This document shows positions 26,128 through 34,624 of a DNA stretch of 64,000 bases, piece after piece. The stretch comes from Bacillus safensis FO-36b (GTDB taxonomy: Bacteria > Bacillota > Bacilli > Bacillales > Bacillaceae): the NCBI RefSeq assembly GCF_000691165.1, contig NZ_ASJD01000007.1:62001-126000 (forward strand), given 5' to 3'. The position numbers were made by a program, and so were the translations under genes. Under the pieces are notes generated by a model. The model was not told where the DNA came from. It made no database searches and saw only the letters and a list, made by a program, of their open reading frames with translations. Within the stretch, counting starts at the first letter, position 1. Every line of letters begins with the position of its first letter.

Positions 26128-26907
26128 TTGGACATTTTGAAACATATGTTGGATACATATGCCTCGTTTTTTGATTGGCATATGTGGGCAGAGGTATTAA
26201 CAGACCCTGTCTCTTGGGGGCTTATTGGGACGCTTGTCGTGCTTGAAGGATTGTTATCTGCAGATAACGCACTTGTATTAGCTGTAATGGTGAAACATTT
26301 ACCAGAAAAGCAGCGTAAAAAGGCATTAACCTACGGATTAATTGGCGCTTATTTCTTCCGTTTTCTATTCATTGGCGTAGGGATGCTGCTTATTAAGTTC
26401 TGGTGGATTAAGGTCCTCGGAGCTGCTTACTTAGCATGGCTTGTTATTAAGCACTTCTGGTTAGGTGACGGCGATGATGAAGCGAAGGAACTGAAAAAAG
26501 AAGGCTGGATGGTTCGTGTCTTTGGTGTGTTCTGGGCAACCGTTATTTCTGTTGAAATTATGGACCTTGCCTTCTCGGTTGATAGTATTCTTGCAGCATT
26601 CGCTGTATCTGAGGAAGTATGGATTCTACTATTAGGCGGAATGCTTGGAATTCTCATGATGCGTACAGTCGCGCAGTTATTCCTTGTTCTCATTGACCGT
26701 ATTCCAGAGCTCGAGAATACAGCGTTTATTCTCATCGGGATCATTGCGATCAAAATGGGCTTGAGTGCTGCTCACATTGAAATCCCGCATCTTGTATTCT
26801 TTGCGATTATTATCCTAGCATTTATCGGAACGTTTATTGTTCATAAAATCAATAAGAAGAAACATCAAGAAGTGACAAACGAAGCTGCGGCTTCAAAAGA
26901 AGAATAG
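26128..26907 (+). CDS. yceF: TerC-family membrane protein YceF
   Basis: This 259-residue polytopic protein has about seven helices. TerC hallmarks are in two helices: EGLLSADNALVLAV (residues 31-44) and EIMDLAFSVDSILAAFA, whose buried acidic residues are thought to bind or conduct metal ions. Recent work links TerC/Alx-type proteins to Mn2+ export. Start is TTG with GGAGGAAAACCAG upstream. A terminator-like hairpin follows, before the next gene of the locus. Confidence 0.9.
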   Translation: MDILKHMLDTYASFFDWHMWAEVLTDPVSWGLIGTLVVLEGLLSADNALVLAVMVKHLPEKQRKKALTYGLIGAYFFRFLFIGVGMLLIKFWWIKVLGAAYLAWLVIKHFWLGDGDDEAKELKKEGWMVRVFGVFWATVISVEIMDLAFSVDSILAAFAVSEEVWILLLGGMLGILMMRTVAQLFLVLIDRIPELENTAFILIGIIAIKMGLSAAHIEIPHLVFFAIIILAFIGTFIVHKINKKKHQEVTNEAAASKEE

Positions 26908-26913
26908 GACGAT

Positions 26914-26955
26914 CAAAAAGGAATGGAGTTGATTAGCGGCTCCATCCTTTTTTGA
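26914..26955 (+). terminator. Internal terminator or attenuator in the Ter locus
   Basis: AAAAAGGAATGGAG faces CTCCATCCTTTTTT around an 11-nt loop (one bulged base). It sits between yceF and the metabolic genes, so it should make the downstream part less transcribed or separately controlled. Confidence 0.7.
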
Positions 26956-27006
26956 ATCATCAAGTCATTTGTTCGATTTTCTCTCAACAACAGGAGGTGG
27001 CACAGC

Positions 27007-28194
27007 ATGCGGTATTTTGAGTTTTTATCAGAGGCGAGGCAGCGCGATATTTTTTTCAAACGGCCGGGGGCGATGCATTTGATGACGCCAAGGCACGTAC
27101 TTGCGCATGCATTAGGTGCTACTTTGTATATGCCTGCGACAAGACAGGATATAGCAGACATGCTGCTGTCGCAGAAATATGAAGCGCTTTGCTCTGTTGT
27201 ATTTTGTTTAGAGGATGCCATCGGTGATCAAGAAGTGGAAATGGCTGAACAGAATCTAGTGGTACAACTCGCCAAACTGTCGGACAAATTAACGCATACA
27301 CCTGAAATGGCTGAACAAATGCCGCTTTTATTTATTCGGGTTCGTTCGCCGAAGCAGCTGCTCAAAATGGCAGCTTTGCTTGGTTCATCTCTTCGTTTAT
27401 TGACGGGTTTTGTATTTCCAAAGTGTTCTATTCATAATGCGAAGGATTATTTGGACAGCTTGAAACAGGCGTCCGCACAAACGAAGACAACGCTGTACGG
27501 TATGCCCATTTTGGAAACACCCGATTTATTAGAAAAAGAAACAAGATATACGGTGCTGTCTGAGTTAAAGCAGATCATGCTGAATGATGAAGAATATATT
27601 TTGAATATTCGTATTGGGGCAACGGATCTTTGCGGCCTATATGGCATTCGCCGTGATCGCGACACCACCATTTATGAAATCAGATTGATTGCTGATTTGA
27701 TCACAGATATTATCAATTATTTTGGCCGTTCCTTTGTTGTATCAGGTGCTGTATGGGAGCATTTTGGCTCTGCGCGAAAGGAACAAAAACCATTCATCCG
27801 TGCGCTTTCTAAGGGCGGTGAGCTGTCCTTATCTGAATTCGATGACGTACAAGGTTTACTCAAAGAGACAAGACTCGATGTAGCCAACGGCATACATGGA
27901 AAGACAGTGATCCATCCAACACATCTCAAGCCAGTGCAAAGCATGTACGTTGTGACAAAGGAAGAGTACTTGGATGCATTAAGCATTCTGGAACATGCTG
28001 ACGGTACAGTTGGCGTGATGAAGAGTGCCTTTTCTAATAAGATGAATGAAACGAAGCCCCATTACAGGTGGGCAGAGCACATATTAATTAAGTCAGACAT
28101 TTACGGGGTGTTTCATGAAAATAGAAGCTATATCGACATACTCACAGAATCAGAAGCGGCATACGCTGAACATCTTGGAACATATGGAGGTTGA
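27007..28194 (+). CDS. HpcH/HpaI (CitE-like) lyase of the Ter-associated module
   Basis: This 395-residue protein has the TIM-barrel fold of the HpcH/HpaI aldolase/citrate lyase beta superfamily. Marks are VVFCLEDAIGD (Mg2+-binding Glu-Asp), LLFIRVRSP with the CoA/phosphate-binding Arg, LTGFVFPKCS, YGMPILETPDLL and IRIGATDLCGLYG. The ATG follows ACAGGAGGTGGCACAGC. It is the first of four genes between yceF and yceG, a place where I recall none in B. subtilis. Family members make or break C-C bonds in acyl-CoA or oxo-acid substrates. Here the partner phosphoribosyltransferases point to a sugar-phosphate or nucleotide-like product; that is inference. Confidence 0.85.
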   Translation: MRYFEFLSEARQRDIFFKRPGAMHLMTPRHVLAHALGATLYMPATRQDIADMLLSQKYEALCSVVFCLEDAIGDQEVEMAEQNLVVQLAKLSDKLTHTPEMAEQMPLLFIRVRSPKQLLKMAALLGSSLRLLTGFVFPKCSIHNAKDYLDSLKQASAQTKTTLYGMPILETPDLLEKETRYTVLSELKQIMLNDEEYILNIRIGATDLCGLYGIRRDRDTTIYEIRLIADLITDIINYFGRSFVVSGAVWEHFGSARKEQKPFIRALSKGGELSLSEFDDVQGLLKETRLDVANGIHGKTVIHPTHLKPVQSMYVVTKEEYLDALSILEHADGTVGVMKSAFSNKMNETKPHYRWAEHILIKSDIYGVFHENRSYIDILTESEAAYAEHLGTYGG

Positions 28195-29515
28195 GCTTGA
28201 CCTCAAAGAAGGTGCGCTCCAGCTGGAAAAAGAGCATCTTTTTGAGATGGCGGCAAGGGTGAACAAAAAAAGAGCCTTTTTATTCGTTAGTAAGGTGCTT
28301 GGAAAGCATATTCCTGTTCATCCAGTAAAACCGCTCCTTGTCTCGGGTCTTTTAGCGATGGCATATGCCAAAGAGCAAACGGGAAAGACGCCCCCGCACC
28401 AAGATCTTATCGTCGAGGCACTCAAGACGGATGATCACAAGGTGTTAACGGCAGCCTATGAAACACTCAAAAAAGAAAAGCTTTCAGCTGGCAATGAGCC
28501 TGTCGTCATCGGCTTTGCGGAAACGGCAACAGCCCTTGGACATGGTGTGTATGATGTGATAGAAGGCGCATCATACATTCATACGACACGTGAACAGCTG
28601 CTGGGTCTTGACCCGTCATTGGTATTTGAAGAAGAACATTCGCATGCAACAGATCAGCTTTGTTATGCAGACGAAGCATTCCTTCGCACAGACCGCCCCA
28701 TCGTGTTAGTAGATGATGAAGTCACGACAGGCCGTACCAATATCAACATCATTCGTGACCTTCATGCAAAGTATCCAAGGCATTCTTATACCATTCTTTC
28801 CATTTTGGACTGGCGGACGGAGGAGCATGAGAAAGCCATGTGCCAGCTTGAAGAGGAGCTTGGAATTCACATCACATCATTGTCTTTATTAAAAGGGCAG
28901 ATGATTTTTCGAGGCAAAACGCTCGATGAGCCAGCTTATTCGTATGAGATTGCGGAGCAAGAGAATCAGCCAAGTCTCTCTTTTCACTCTCTTCAATCTT
29001 TCTTTAAGCAAGTGCCGTATTCATTTTCTCATGCAGCGAATTCAGCGGGTCATTCGCCATATATACATGAAACGGGCCGTTTTGGTTTAAAGGCAGCAGA
29101 TACGGAAGCGCTCGACCAAGCAGCTGCTGAAGCGGGATTGAGGCTGCGGCAGGAACGCAAAGGAAAACAAACACTCTGCTTAGGGACAGGTGAGCTGATG
29201 TATGTGCCGATGAGACTGTCTGCACACATGGGGCAAGGCGTTCTCTTTCATTCAACAACGAGAAGCCCTATTCACCCAGTCGAAAAGGATGGATACGCTG
29301 TCCAAAATGGGTTTACCTTTATGAATCCAGAGGATGCCCGAATTCAGCACTACGTGTACAACATTCCAAAAGGTGAATATGATGATGTATTTCTCTTTTT
29401 TGAGAAAAAGGTATCTCAGGAGGCATTGCTTCCGCTTGTTCACTTATTTGCTGAGCGGCATGTGAAGCACGTGCATATTGTGACATTATCAGACGAGGTG
29501 AAGGTGAATGGCTAA
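28115..29515 (+). CDS. Phosphoribosyltransferase with TRSP domain (Ter-associated)
   Basis: This protein is about 466 residues. The N-terminal half is a type I phosphoribosyltransferase: VIGFAETATALGHGVYD, then the PRPP loop IVLVDDEVTTGRT. The C-terminal half is the TRSP-type domain found with it in Ter operons, with HETGRFGL near its start. The ATG at 28115 overlaps the previous gene by 80 nt, which is long. An ATG at 28184 (overlap 11 nt) would remove 23 residues of low conservation but has no clear ribosome site. The conserved part begins near LFEMAARVNKKRAFLFVSKVLG. It is translationally linked with the next gene (8-nt overlap). Confidence 0.85.
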   Translation: MKIEAISTYSQNQKRHTLNILEHMEVELDLKEGALQLEKEHLFEMAARVNKKRAFLFVSKVLGKHIPVHPVKPLLVSGLLAMAYAKEQTGKTPPHQDLIVEALKTDDHKVLTAAYETLKKEKLSAGNEPVVIGFAETATALGHGVYDVIEGASYIHTTREQLLGLDPSLVFEEEHSHATDQLCYADEAFLRTDRPIVLVDDEVTTGRTNINIIRDLHAKYPRHSYTILSILDWRTEEHEKAMCQLEEELGIHITSLSLLKGQMIFRGKTLDEPAYSYEIAEQENQPSLSFHSLQSFFKQVPYSFSHAANSAGHSPYIHETGRFGLKAADTEALDQAAAEAGLRLRQERKGKQTLCLGTGELMYVPMRLSAHMGQGVLFHSTTRSPIHPVEKDGYAVQNGFTFMNPEDARIQHYVYNIPKGEYDDVFLFFEKKVSQEALLPLVHLFAERHVKHVHIVTLSDEVKVNG

Positions 29516-30617
29516 TGTGTATACAAAGATGGGGAGCTATCCAGAGCAGGATGTAACCTTCTTACTCAAAGATTTATCCTCTATTGAGATGGAGAAAAGT
29601 ACAGAAGAGCGGGAGCGTTCGATTCAGAGCGGTGCGCATTATTCAGAAATGCTGCCAATTGAGTACAAACCAACGGCATCTTATATGACTTTATTCTATC
29701 AATCTCTTGAAGAAAGTAAGGAAAAGGTAGCAGAAGCAGTAGCTGTTGTAGCAGAACAGATTGTGAAGAAGCGAGGCTTCCAAACCGTGCTTTGCAGTTT
29801 GGCGCGTGCGGGGACACCGATCGGGGTGCTGATCAAACGATATATTCGAAAGACGTATGGTTTCGAGCTGCCTCATTACAGCATTTCTATTATTCGCGAC
29901 CGCGGAATAGACGAGAATGCACTGCATTATATGCTGAAAGAACATCCAGGTTTTGAAATTGCTTTTATCGATGGATGGACTGGAAAAGGTGCGATTTCGA
30001 AAGAGCTCCAAAAAGCTGTTTTTGATTTTGAAAAAAAGTATGGTGTACGTCTCTCGAGTGAGCTGGCTGTGCTGGCAGACCCCGGCTATTGTACACATGT
30101 ATACGGAACGAGAGAGGACTTTCTCATTCCAAGTGCCTGCCTGAATTCGACGGTGTCTGGACTTGTCAGTCGTACGGTACTAAACAACCGCTGGATCAAT
30201 GCCGATGATTTCCATGGGGCAAAGTATTATAAAGAGCTGCTCGATGAGGATGTGTCCAATCTGTATGTGGATACGATTGAAGAAGCATTTTCCAGCCTTG
30301 AACCAAATGTACAAGAGAAAGCAGAAACCATCCTTACGCAGGGGACGCCGGCAGATTGGCGGGGAATGGCATCCATTGAAGCAATCGGTCAGGAGTTTCA
30401 AATTGAAAATACCCATTTGATTAAGCCGGGTGTTGGTGAGACGACCCGCGTGCTGCTTAGAAGAATCCCGTGGAAAATCTTAATTCAGCCTGGATCTCAG
30501 GAGAAGCTGAAGCATATTTTGCTTTTGGCTGAGGACAGAGGTGTTCCTGTCATTGAATATGCCAATATGTCCTACACGTGCTGTGGATTAATTCGTCCAC
30601 TGGAGCAAACGTCATGA
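29508..30617 (+). CDS. StiP/PRTase-like protein of the Ter-associated module
   Basis: This is a 369-residue soluble protein of the family annotated either as cysteine protease StiP or as a phosphoribosyltransferase-like protein. It has GSYPEQDVTFLLKDLS near the N-terminus, LCSLARAGTPIGVLIKRY, YSISIIRDRGID, and the loop FIDGWTGKGAIS, which sits where PRPP-binding loops lie. The latter motifs favour nucleotide-sugar chemistry over proteolysis. It overlaps its upstream neighbour by 8 nt and its downstream neighbour by 4 nt, so all are co-translated. Confidence 0.8.
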   Translation: MANVYTKMGSYPEQDVTFLLKDLSSIEMEKSTEERERSIQSGAHYSEMLPIEYKPTASYMTLFYQSLEESKEKVAEAVAVVAEQIVKKRGFQTVLCSLARAGTPIGVLIKRYIRKTYGFELPHYSISIIRDRGIDENALHYMLKEHPGFEIAFIDGWTGKGAISKELQKAVFDFEKKYGVRLSSELAVLADPGYCTHVYGTREDFLIPSACLNSTVSGLVSRTVLNNRWINADDFHGAKYYKELLDEDVSNLYVDTIEEAFSSLEPNVQEKAETILTQGTPADWRGMASIEAIGQEFQIENTHLIKPGVGETTRVLLRRIPWKILIQPGSQEKLKHILLLAEDRGVPVIEYANMSYTCCGLIRPLEQTS

Positions 30618-31429
30618 AGACATATGCATTTGCCAGTGATTTAGACCGGACGCTGATTTACTCACATCGAGTGCTTGAGCAGTATGCGTATGAAGGAGAG
30701 TACGATTTAGTTGAGGTGCTGGACGAAAGGCCGCTTTCCTATATGTCTGTTGAAACGAAAAAATCTTTGCATACGATTCATCAATCAGGCTGGTTCATTC
30801 CAGTGACGACAAGAACAACTGCACAGTATGAACGAATCACCTTCTTTGAGCAAGAGCTTAAACCGGAGTATGCTGTCACAACAAACGGGGGCTGTATTCT
30901 TCATCATGGCAAGCCGCTTGAGGATTGGCAGGCCATTGTTGATGAGAGACTTAGGGAGTGTATGCCAGTCAGAGAGATGCTGAGGGCGATCTCCGAGCTT
31001 CCAGTTGCGGCATGGGTGAAGCGTACCCGTACAGCAGAGGGAAGATTCCTTTATTTGATTATGAAAGAGGAGTATCTATCTCACATTCCGCTTGCTGAAT
31101 TGAAGCTGTGGGGTGAGGAGAGAGGATGGCAGGTTTCTCTTCAGGGACGGAAGCTTTATTTTATTCCCCAGCCGCTTAATAAGTGGGATGCTGTTGCTTT
31201 TCTAAAGGACAGGCTGCAGCTAGAATACGTCTATGGTGCGGGTGATTCCCTGTTAGATGCGGGGCTCATTCGTCAGTCAGATATGGGCTTTGCCCCAAGG
31301 CATGGAGAAGTTCTCGGCTTTGATCCAGAACTTGAGCCGACAGCAGCATCTGGCATGGCCGCAGCAGATGAAATCACCGCTTGTGTCATCAAGCATATGA
31401 TGAACGTAAAAAAGCCTTCGATTCGATAG
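30614..31429 (+). CDS. HAD-superfamily phosphatase of the Ter-associated module
   Basis: This 271-residue HAD hydrolase has motif I FASDLDRTL (nucleophile and acid Asp), Thr in PVTTRTT, and the C-terminal GAGDSLLDAGLI motif. A cap domain lies between them, as in Cof/sucrose-phosphatase types. The ATG overlaps the previous stop (ATGA) with GGAG 10 nt upstream; an in-frame ATG at 30578 is inside the previous gene without a ribosome site. It probably dephosphorylates the product or an intermediate of the preceding lyase and phosphoribosyltransferases. Confidence 0.85.
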   Translation: MKTYAFASDLDRTLIYSHRVLEQYAYEGEYDLVEVLDERPLSYMSVETKKSLHTIHQSGWFIPVTTRTTAQYERITFFEQELKPEYAVTTNGGCILHHGKPLEDWQAIVDERLRECMPVREMLRAISELPVAAWVKRTRTAEGRFLYLIMKEEYLSHIPLAELKLWGEERGWQVSLQGRKLYFIPQPLNKWDAVAFLKDRLQLEYVYGAGDSLLDAGLIRQSDMGFAPRHGEVLGFDPELEPTAASGMAAADEITACVIKHMMNVKKPSIR

Positions 31430-31499
31430 CAGAAGTAGAAGGCTGAATGATATGATAGTAGTAGCTTTCGAGAAAATATAGGAGAAAGGAAGGAGCGGC

Positions 31500-33116
31500 G
31501 TGAGTTATAAAGAAATCAATGTCACCCATACACGGGCGGAGCAGGAAGCCTGGAAAAACGTGCTGAAAAAGCCGCTCCCTGAAAGAGACGGTTATGTAAA
31601 GGACGAGCATACGTTGTCCTTGCCGCGTCTCGCCGCCCGGGTCCTTGGAACTCCGCATGATGAAACCGATTATTTTATTTATTTACATGAATTATACGAA
31701 ACAGACGGCATGCATATTTTAAGTGAAACACTCAATCGCCATATTGAGCCGGAGCATTTTCAAGCACTGCAGCGTATTCATTTGATTAACCAAGAAGAAA
31801 AGGGATTGTCCGTAAATCGCTTTGTGGCTTTTTTAGATGGTGAACAGCTGATTGTACGCCATCCAAACCCTGTGATGAACCGGCATATCCGTCTTTCATT
31901 GATCAAGGTGTTTGAGCATTTCAAGCAGCTGCACGAGGGTGGATTTCAGCATCCTGATTTCCGCCGGGTCCTGCTGGATGTCGTGAAGTTTTCAAATAAT
32001 CATCTAGGTCCATGGCTGAAGGAAGTCAATATCGAAGAAAAAATGCCGGCTGTTATTTGGTATGGAGAGGCGAATAAAAGTCAGCTTTATTTTCTTTACT
32101 ATGTCATGCTGATTGGCTGTGATGTTGTCCTATTTCATCCAGAAGGCAAGGATTCGTTCCGCGAATTAGATCCAGAAGAAAAGCTGACTTTTATTGATCA
32201 GTACCCGGGAACTTCAAAGCTTGAGCCGTTCCCTGCTGAAAAGCCTGAGAGGAAATCAACGGTGGCGTACCGCTCGACAAGAGAGCTTGAAGAGGTGCTT
32301 CACACGGAAGATTCAATGCTCTATAAGCCGTGGCAATTCAGAGATCATACTCCTCATTCCATTACACTCAAGACAACGTATGATGAGCTGTTTTTAATTG
32401 CAAAGGAACGATCCTTTATCCGCCCCAATTTCAAAGCAGACCGGGACACGATACAGATTCCAAATCTCTTTGCGAAAATAATGGGTGTCACACGAGACAA
32501 GCGTGAATACTGGGATCGCATTCACACGTTAATGGAAGGGAAAGAGACGAAGACCATTCGCCATTTTCCTTTTACGAAAGAAGTGACATCGAATTATCAA
32601 TTTCATTATCAGCATGCACTTTCTTCTGCTGGAGAGATTGATCCTGACTTATTAATGAAAAGCAATGTGTGGCAGTTTTCTCATCTATATGAGGGTACGC
32701 AGCGTGCGATTGCAGAGGCGATATCTCGAATCTGTCAGCATCCGAAGCTATTAAAAGAAGGCAATGAAACCGAATTAGATGTCCGTATTTATTTATTCAA
32801 GCAGGTTCTGCATTTAAGCCAGGATCTCATTGAACTGATTCAAACCTTTGATTACGCACAAACCGTACCGAAAGTGATTTTATACCATACAGAATATAAT
32901 GGTGAGCTGACTCGCTCTGATGCGGCCGCCCTGATTTTCCTAAATGAAATGGGTGTGGATCTCTTCGTATATCATCCGGCGGGATATCAGTGTATCGAAC
33001 GGTATATCGATGACCAATTATTTGATACCCATTGGCTTGATGAGATGGTCATGAACCAGGAGTTTAAAGAGCCGTCCATCGTTAGAAAGTTATTTCAATC
33101 CATTAAAAACCGATAA
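31500..33116 (+). CDS. yceG: YceG, component of the Ter-associated biosynthetic module
   Basis: This 538-residue soluble protein of the YceG family starts with GTG after AAGGAGCGGC. It is made of two similar halves, each with a long alpha-helical part and a Rossmann-like part (AVIWYGEANKSQLYFLYYVMLIGCDVVLFHP and PKVILYHTEYNGELTRSDAAALIFLNEMGVDLFVYHP). The internal repeat is visible in the paired ...LFHPEG and ...VYHPAG ends. Family databases describe it as a putative component of a biosynthetic module in Ter operons; its reaction is unknown. It lies 14 nt before yceH. Confidence 0.85.
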   Translation: MSYKEINVTHTRAEQEAWKNVLKKPLPERDGYVKDEHTLSLPRLAARVLGTPHDETDYFIYLHELYETDGMHILSETLNRHIEPEHFQALQRIHLINQEEKGLSVNRFVAFLDGEQLIVRHPNPVMNRHIRLSLIKVFEHFKQLHEGGFQHPDFRRVLLDVVKFSNNHLGPWLKEVNIEEKMPAVIWYGEANKSQLYFLYYVMLIGCDVVLFHPEGKDSFRELDPEEKLTFIDQYPGTSKLEPFPAEKPERKSTVAYRSTRELEEVLHTEDSMLYKPWQFRDHTPHSITLKTTYDELFLIAKERSFIRPNFKADRDTIQIPNLFAKIMGVTRDKREYWDRIHTLMEGKETKTIRHFPFTKEVTSNYQFHYQHALSSAGEIDPDLLMKSNVWQFSHLYEGTQRAIAEAISRICQHPKLLKEGNETELDVRIYLFKQVLHLSQDLIELIQTFDYAQTVPKVILYHTEYNGELTRSDAAALIFLNEMGVDLFVYHPAGYQCIERYIDDQLFDTHWLDEMVMNQEFKEPSIVRKLFQSIKNR

Positions 33117-33130
33117 GGAGATCAAAGCTT

Positions 33131-34225
33131 ATGACAAATACAAACGGAAATGACATCATTTCAATTGATAAAGAGGAAATCACGATTGAGAAGGCAGACG
33201 ATATTCGCGTTCAGCTTCGAAACGAACCAGAAGTGCAAAATATTGCGAGACAGATCGATGCGAAAAATCAGCTTGAACTTCTTGAATACGGAAAACAGCC
33301 GGCCGTTGAAATCTCTAAGTTCTCTGATCGTATCCTTTCAATGATGCGTTCAACAAGTGTCACTGACTCAGGAACAATGCTGACGCAGCTTGGCAAGATT
33401 ATGGATCGCTTTGATAAAAATGATTTTGACGAACCGAAGGGTGGTTTGTTGTCAAAAATCTTTAAGCGCGGCGGCAGCATGATCGAAAAGATTTTTAGTA
33501 AATATCAAACCCTCGGTGCAGAGATTGAAAAAATTAATGTAGAAATTAGTAAATATAAAGATGAAATGACCAAATCGACTGTGACGCTTGAAGAAATGTA
33601 TGAGCATAACATTCAATACTATATGGAGCTTGAAAAGTATGTCGTGGCCGGTCAAATGAAAATCGAAGAATTAAAGCAATTGGTTCCTTCATATGAAGAA
33701 AAAGCAGCTAGTGGAAACCAGCTTGCGCAGATGGAGCTTGATACGCTTCGTAATGGCATTCAAGCGCTTGAAGAGCGTGTGTATGACCTTGATATGGCAA
33801 GAATGGTGGCGCTTCAAACAGCACCGCAAATCCGTTTGCTTCAGCGCGGGAATACGAAATTAATCGGGAAGATCAACTCTGCCTTCATCATCACGATTCC
33901 AATTTTCAAAAATGGGATCATTCAAGCTGTTACAGCGAAGAGACAAAAGCTTGTGGCTGATTCTATGAGTGAGCTGGATAGAAGAACAAATGAAATGCTG
34001 AAACGAAATGCTGAAAACATTTCAAGTCAAAGTGTGGAGATTGCCAAATTATCTGGCCGTCCAAGCATCGACATTGAAACGATCGAATCTTCCTTTAATA
34101 CAATTGTACAAGGGATGAAAGAGACGAAACAGATCGAAGAAGAGAACAAGCGATTACGCGAAGATGGAACAAAACGTATGCTTGAGCTTCAAGATAATAT
34201 TAAGCGGGCTGCCCTGGAGTCCTAA
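33131..34225 (+). CDS. yceH: TelA-family toxic anion resistance protein YceH
   Basis: This 364-residue soluble, mostly helical protein of the TelA (toxic anion resistance) family has long coiled-coil segments (about residues 115-230). The core contains QTAPQIRLLQRGNTKLIGKINSA and ends KRMLELQDNIKRAALES. The ATG follows AAGGAGATCAAAGCTT. It is the last gene of the locus and is followed by a terminator. In B. subtilis the orthologue closes the yceCDEFGH operon and is linked to envelope stress and tolerance of toxic compounds. Confidence 0.93.
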   Translation: MTNTNGNDIISIDKEEITIEKADDIRVQLRNEPEVQNIARQIDAKNQLELLEYGKQPAVEISKFSDRILSMMRSTSVTDSGTMLTQLGKIMDRFDKNDFDEPKGGLLSKIFKRGGSMIEKIFSKYQTLGAEIEKINVEISKYKDEMTKSTVTLEEMYEHNIQYYMELEKYVVAGQMKIEELKQLVPSYEEKAASGNQLAQMELDTLRNGIQALEERVYDLDMARMVALQTAPQIRLLQRGNTKLIGKINSAFIITIPIFKNGIIQAVTAKRQKLVADSMSELDRRTNEMLKRNAENISSQSVEIAKLSGRPSIDIETIESSFNTIVQGMKETKQIEEENKRLREDGTKRMLELQDNIKRAALES

Positions 34226-34229
34226 AAAA

Positions 34230-34267
34230 ACAAGCTGTCTGTAACTAAAGTTGCAGGCAGTTTTTTT
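34230..34267 (+). terminator. Terminator of the Ter locus
   Basis: CTGTCTGTAAC-TAAA-GTTGCAGGCAG then TTTTTTT, with two G-U pairs in the stem. Confidence 0.8.
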
Positions 34268-34624
34268 ATGAATTTAAATAAAATTTGAGAAAAAAGGTTT
34301 TTATGTGACCATTTTCGGGTAAATCCTGTTCAGGGGAATGGTTCGCCCATGATTCAAAAAACCGCTATAACGAGGATTCGACTTATTTTTTAGCACAATT
34401 AGGAATTTCCAGTAAAATATTGTCTGATGAGAGGAAATACCCCGTAAAATATGTAGTTTATGAAGCATTCTATAGGATTTACGAGTAATACGGCGTATAA
34501 ACTCTAATGACCAGACCTCTATATGGAATTCATACATATTGTGGGGAAATAAGCGAATTCTAAAGATTGTTCGCATCATAACGCTTATGTTACGGTTATA
34601 AAGATGCTAATTTGGAGGGAAAAT
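34268..34624 (+). other. opuA leader and promoter region
   Basis: 357 nt without a gene. In B. subtilis the opuA operon has an osmotically induced promoter here. The AT-rich stretch contains TTGTTC (34566) and TATAAA (34596) but their spacing is too wide to call a promoter. No riboswitch fold is recognised. Confidence 0.4.

Noticed and set aside
34301-34579. 92-codon open frame on the minus strand in the opuA upstream gap
   Set aside because: No ribosome site, odd composition (many Arg/Ile/His), and it lies in the promoter region of opuA. Probably chance.
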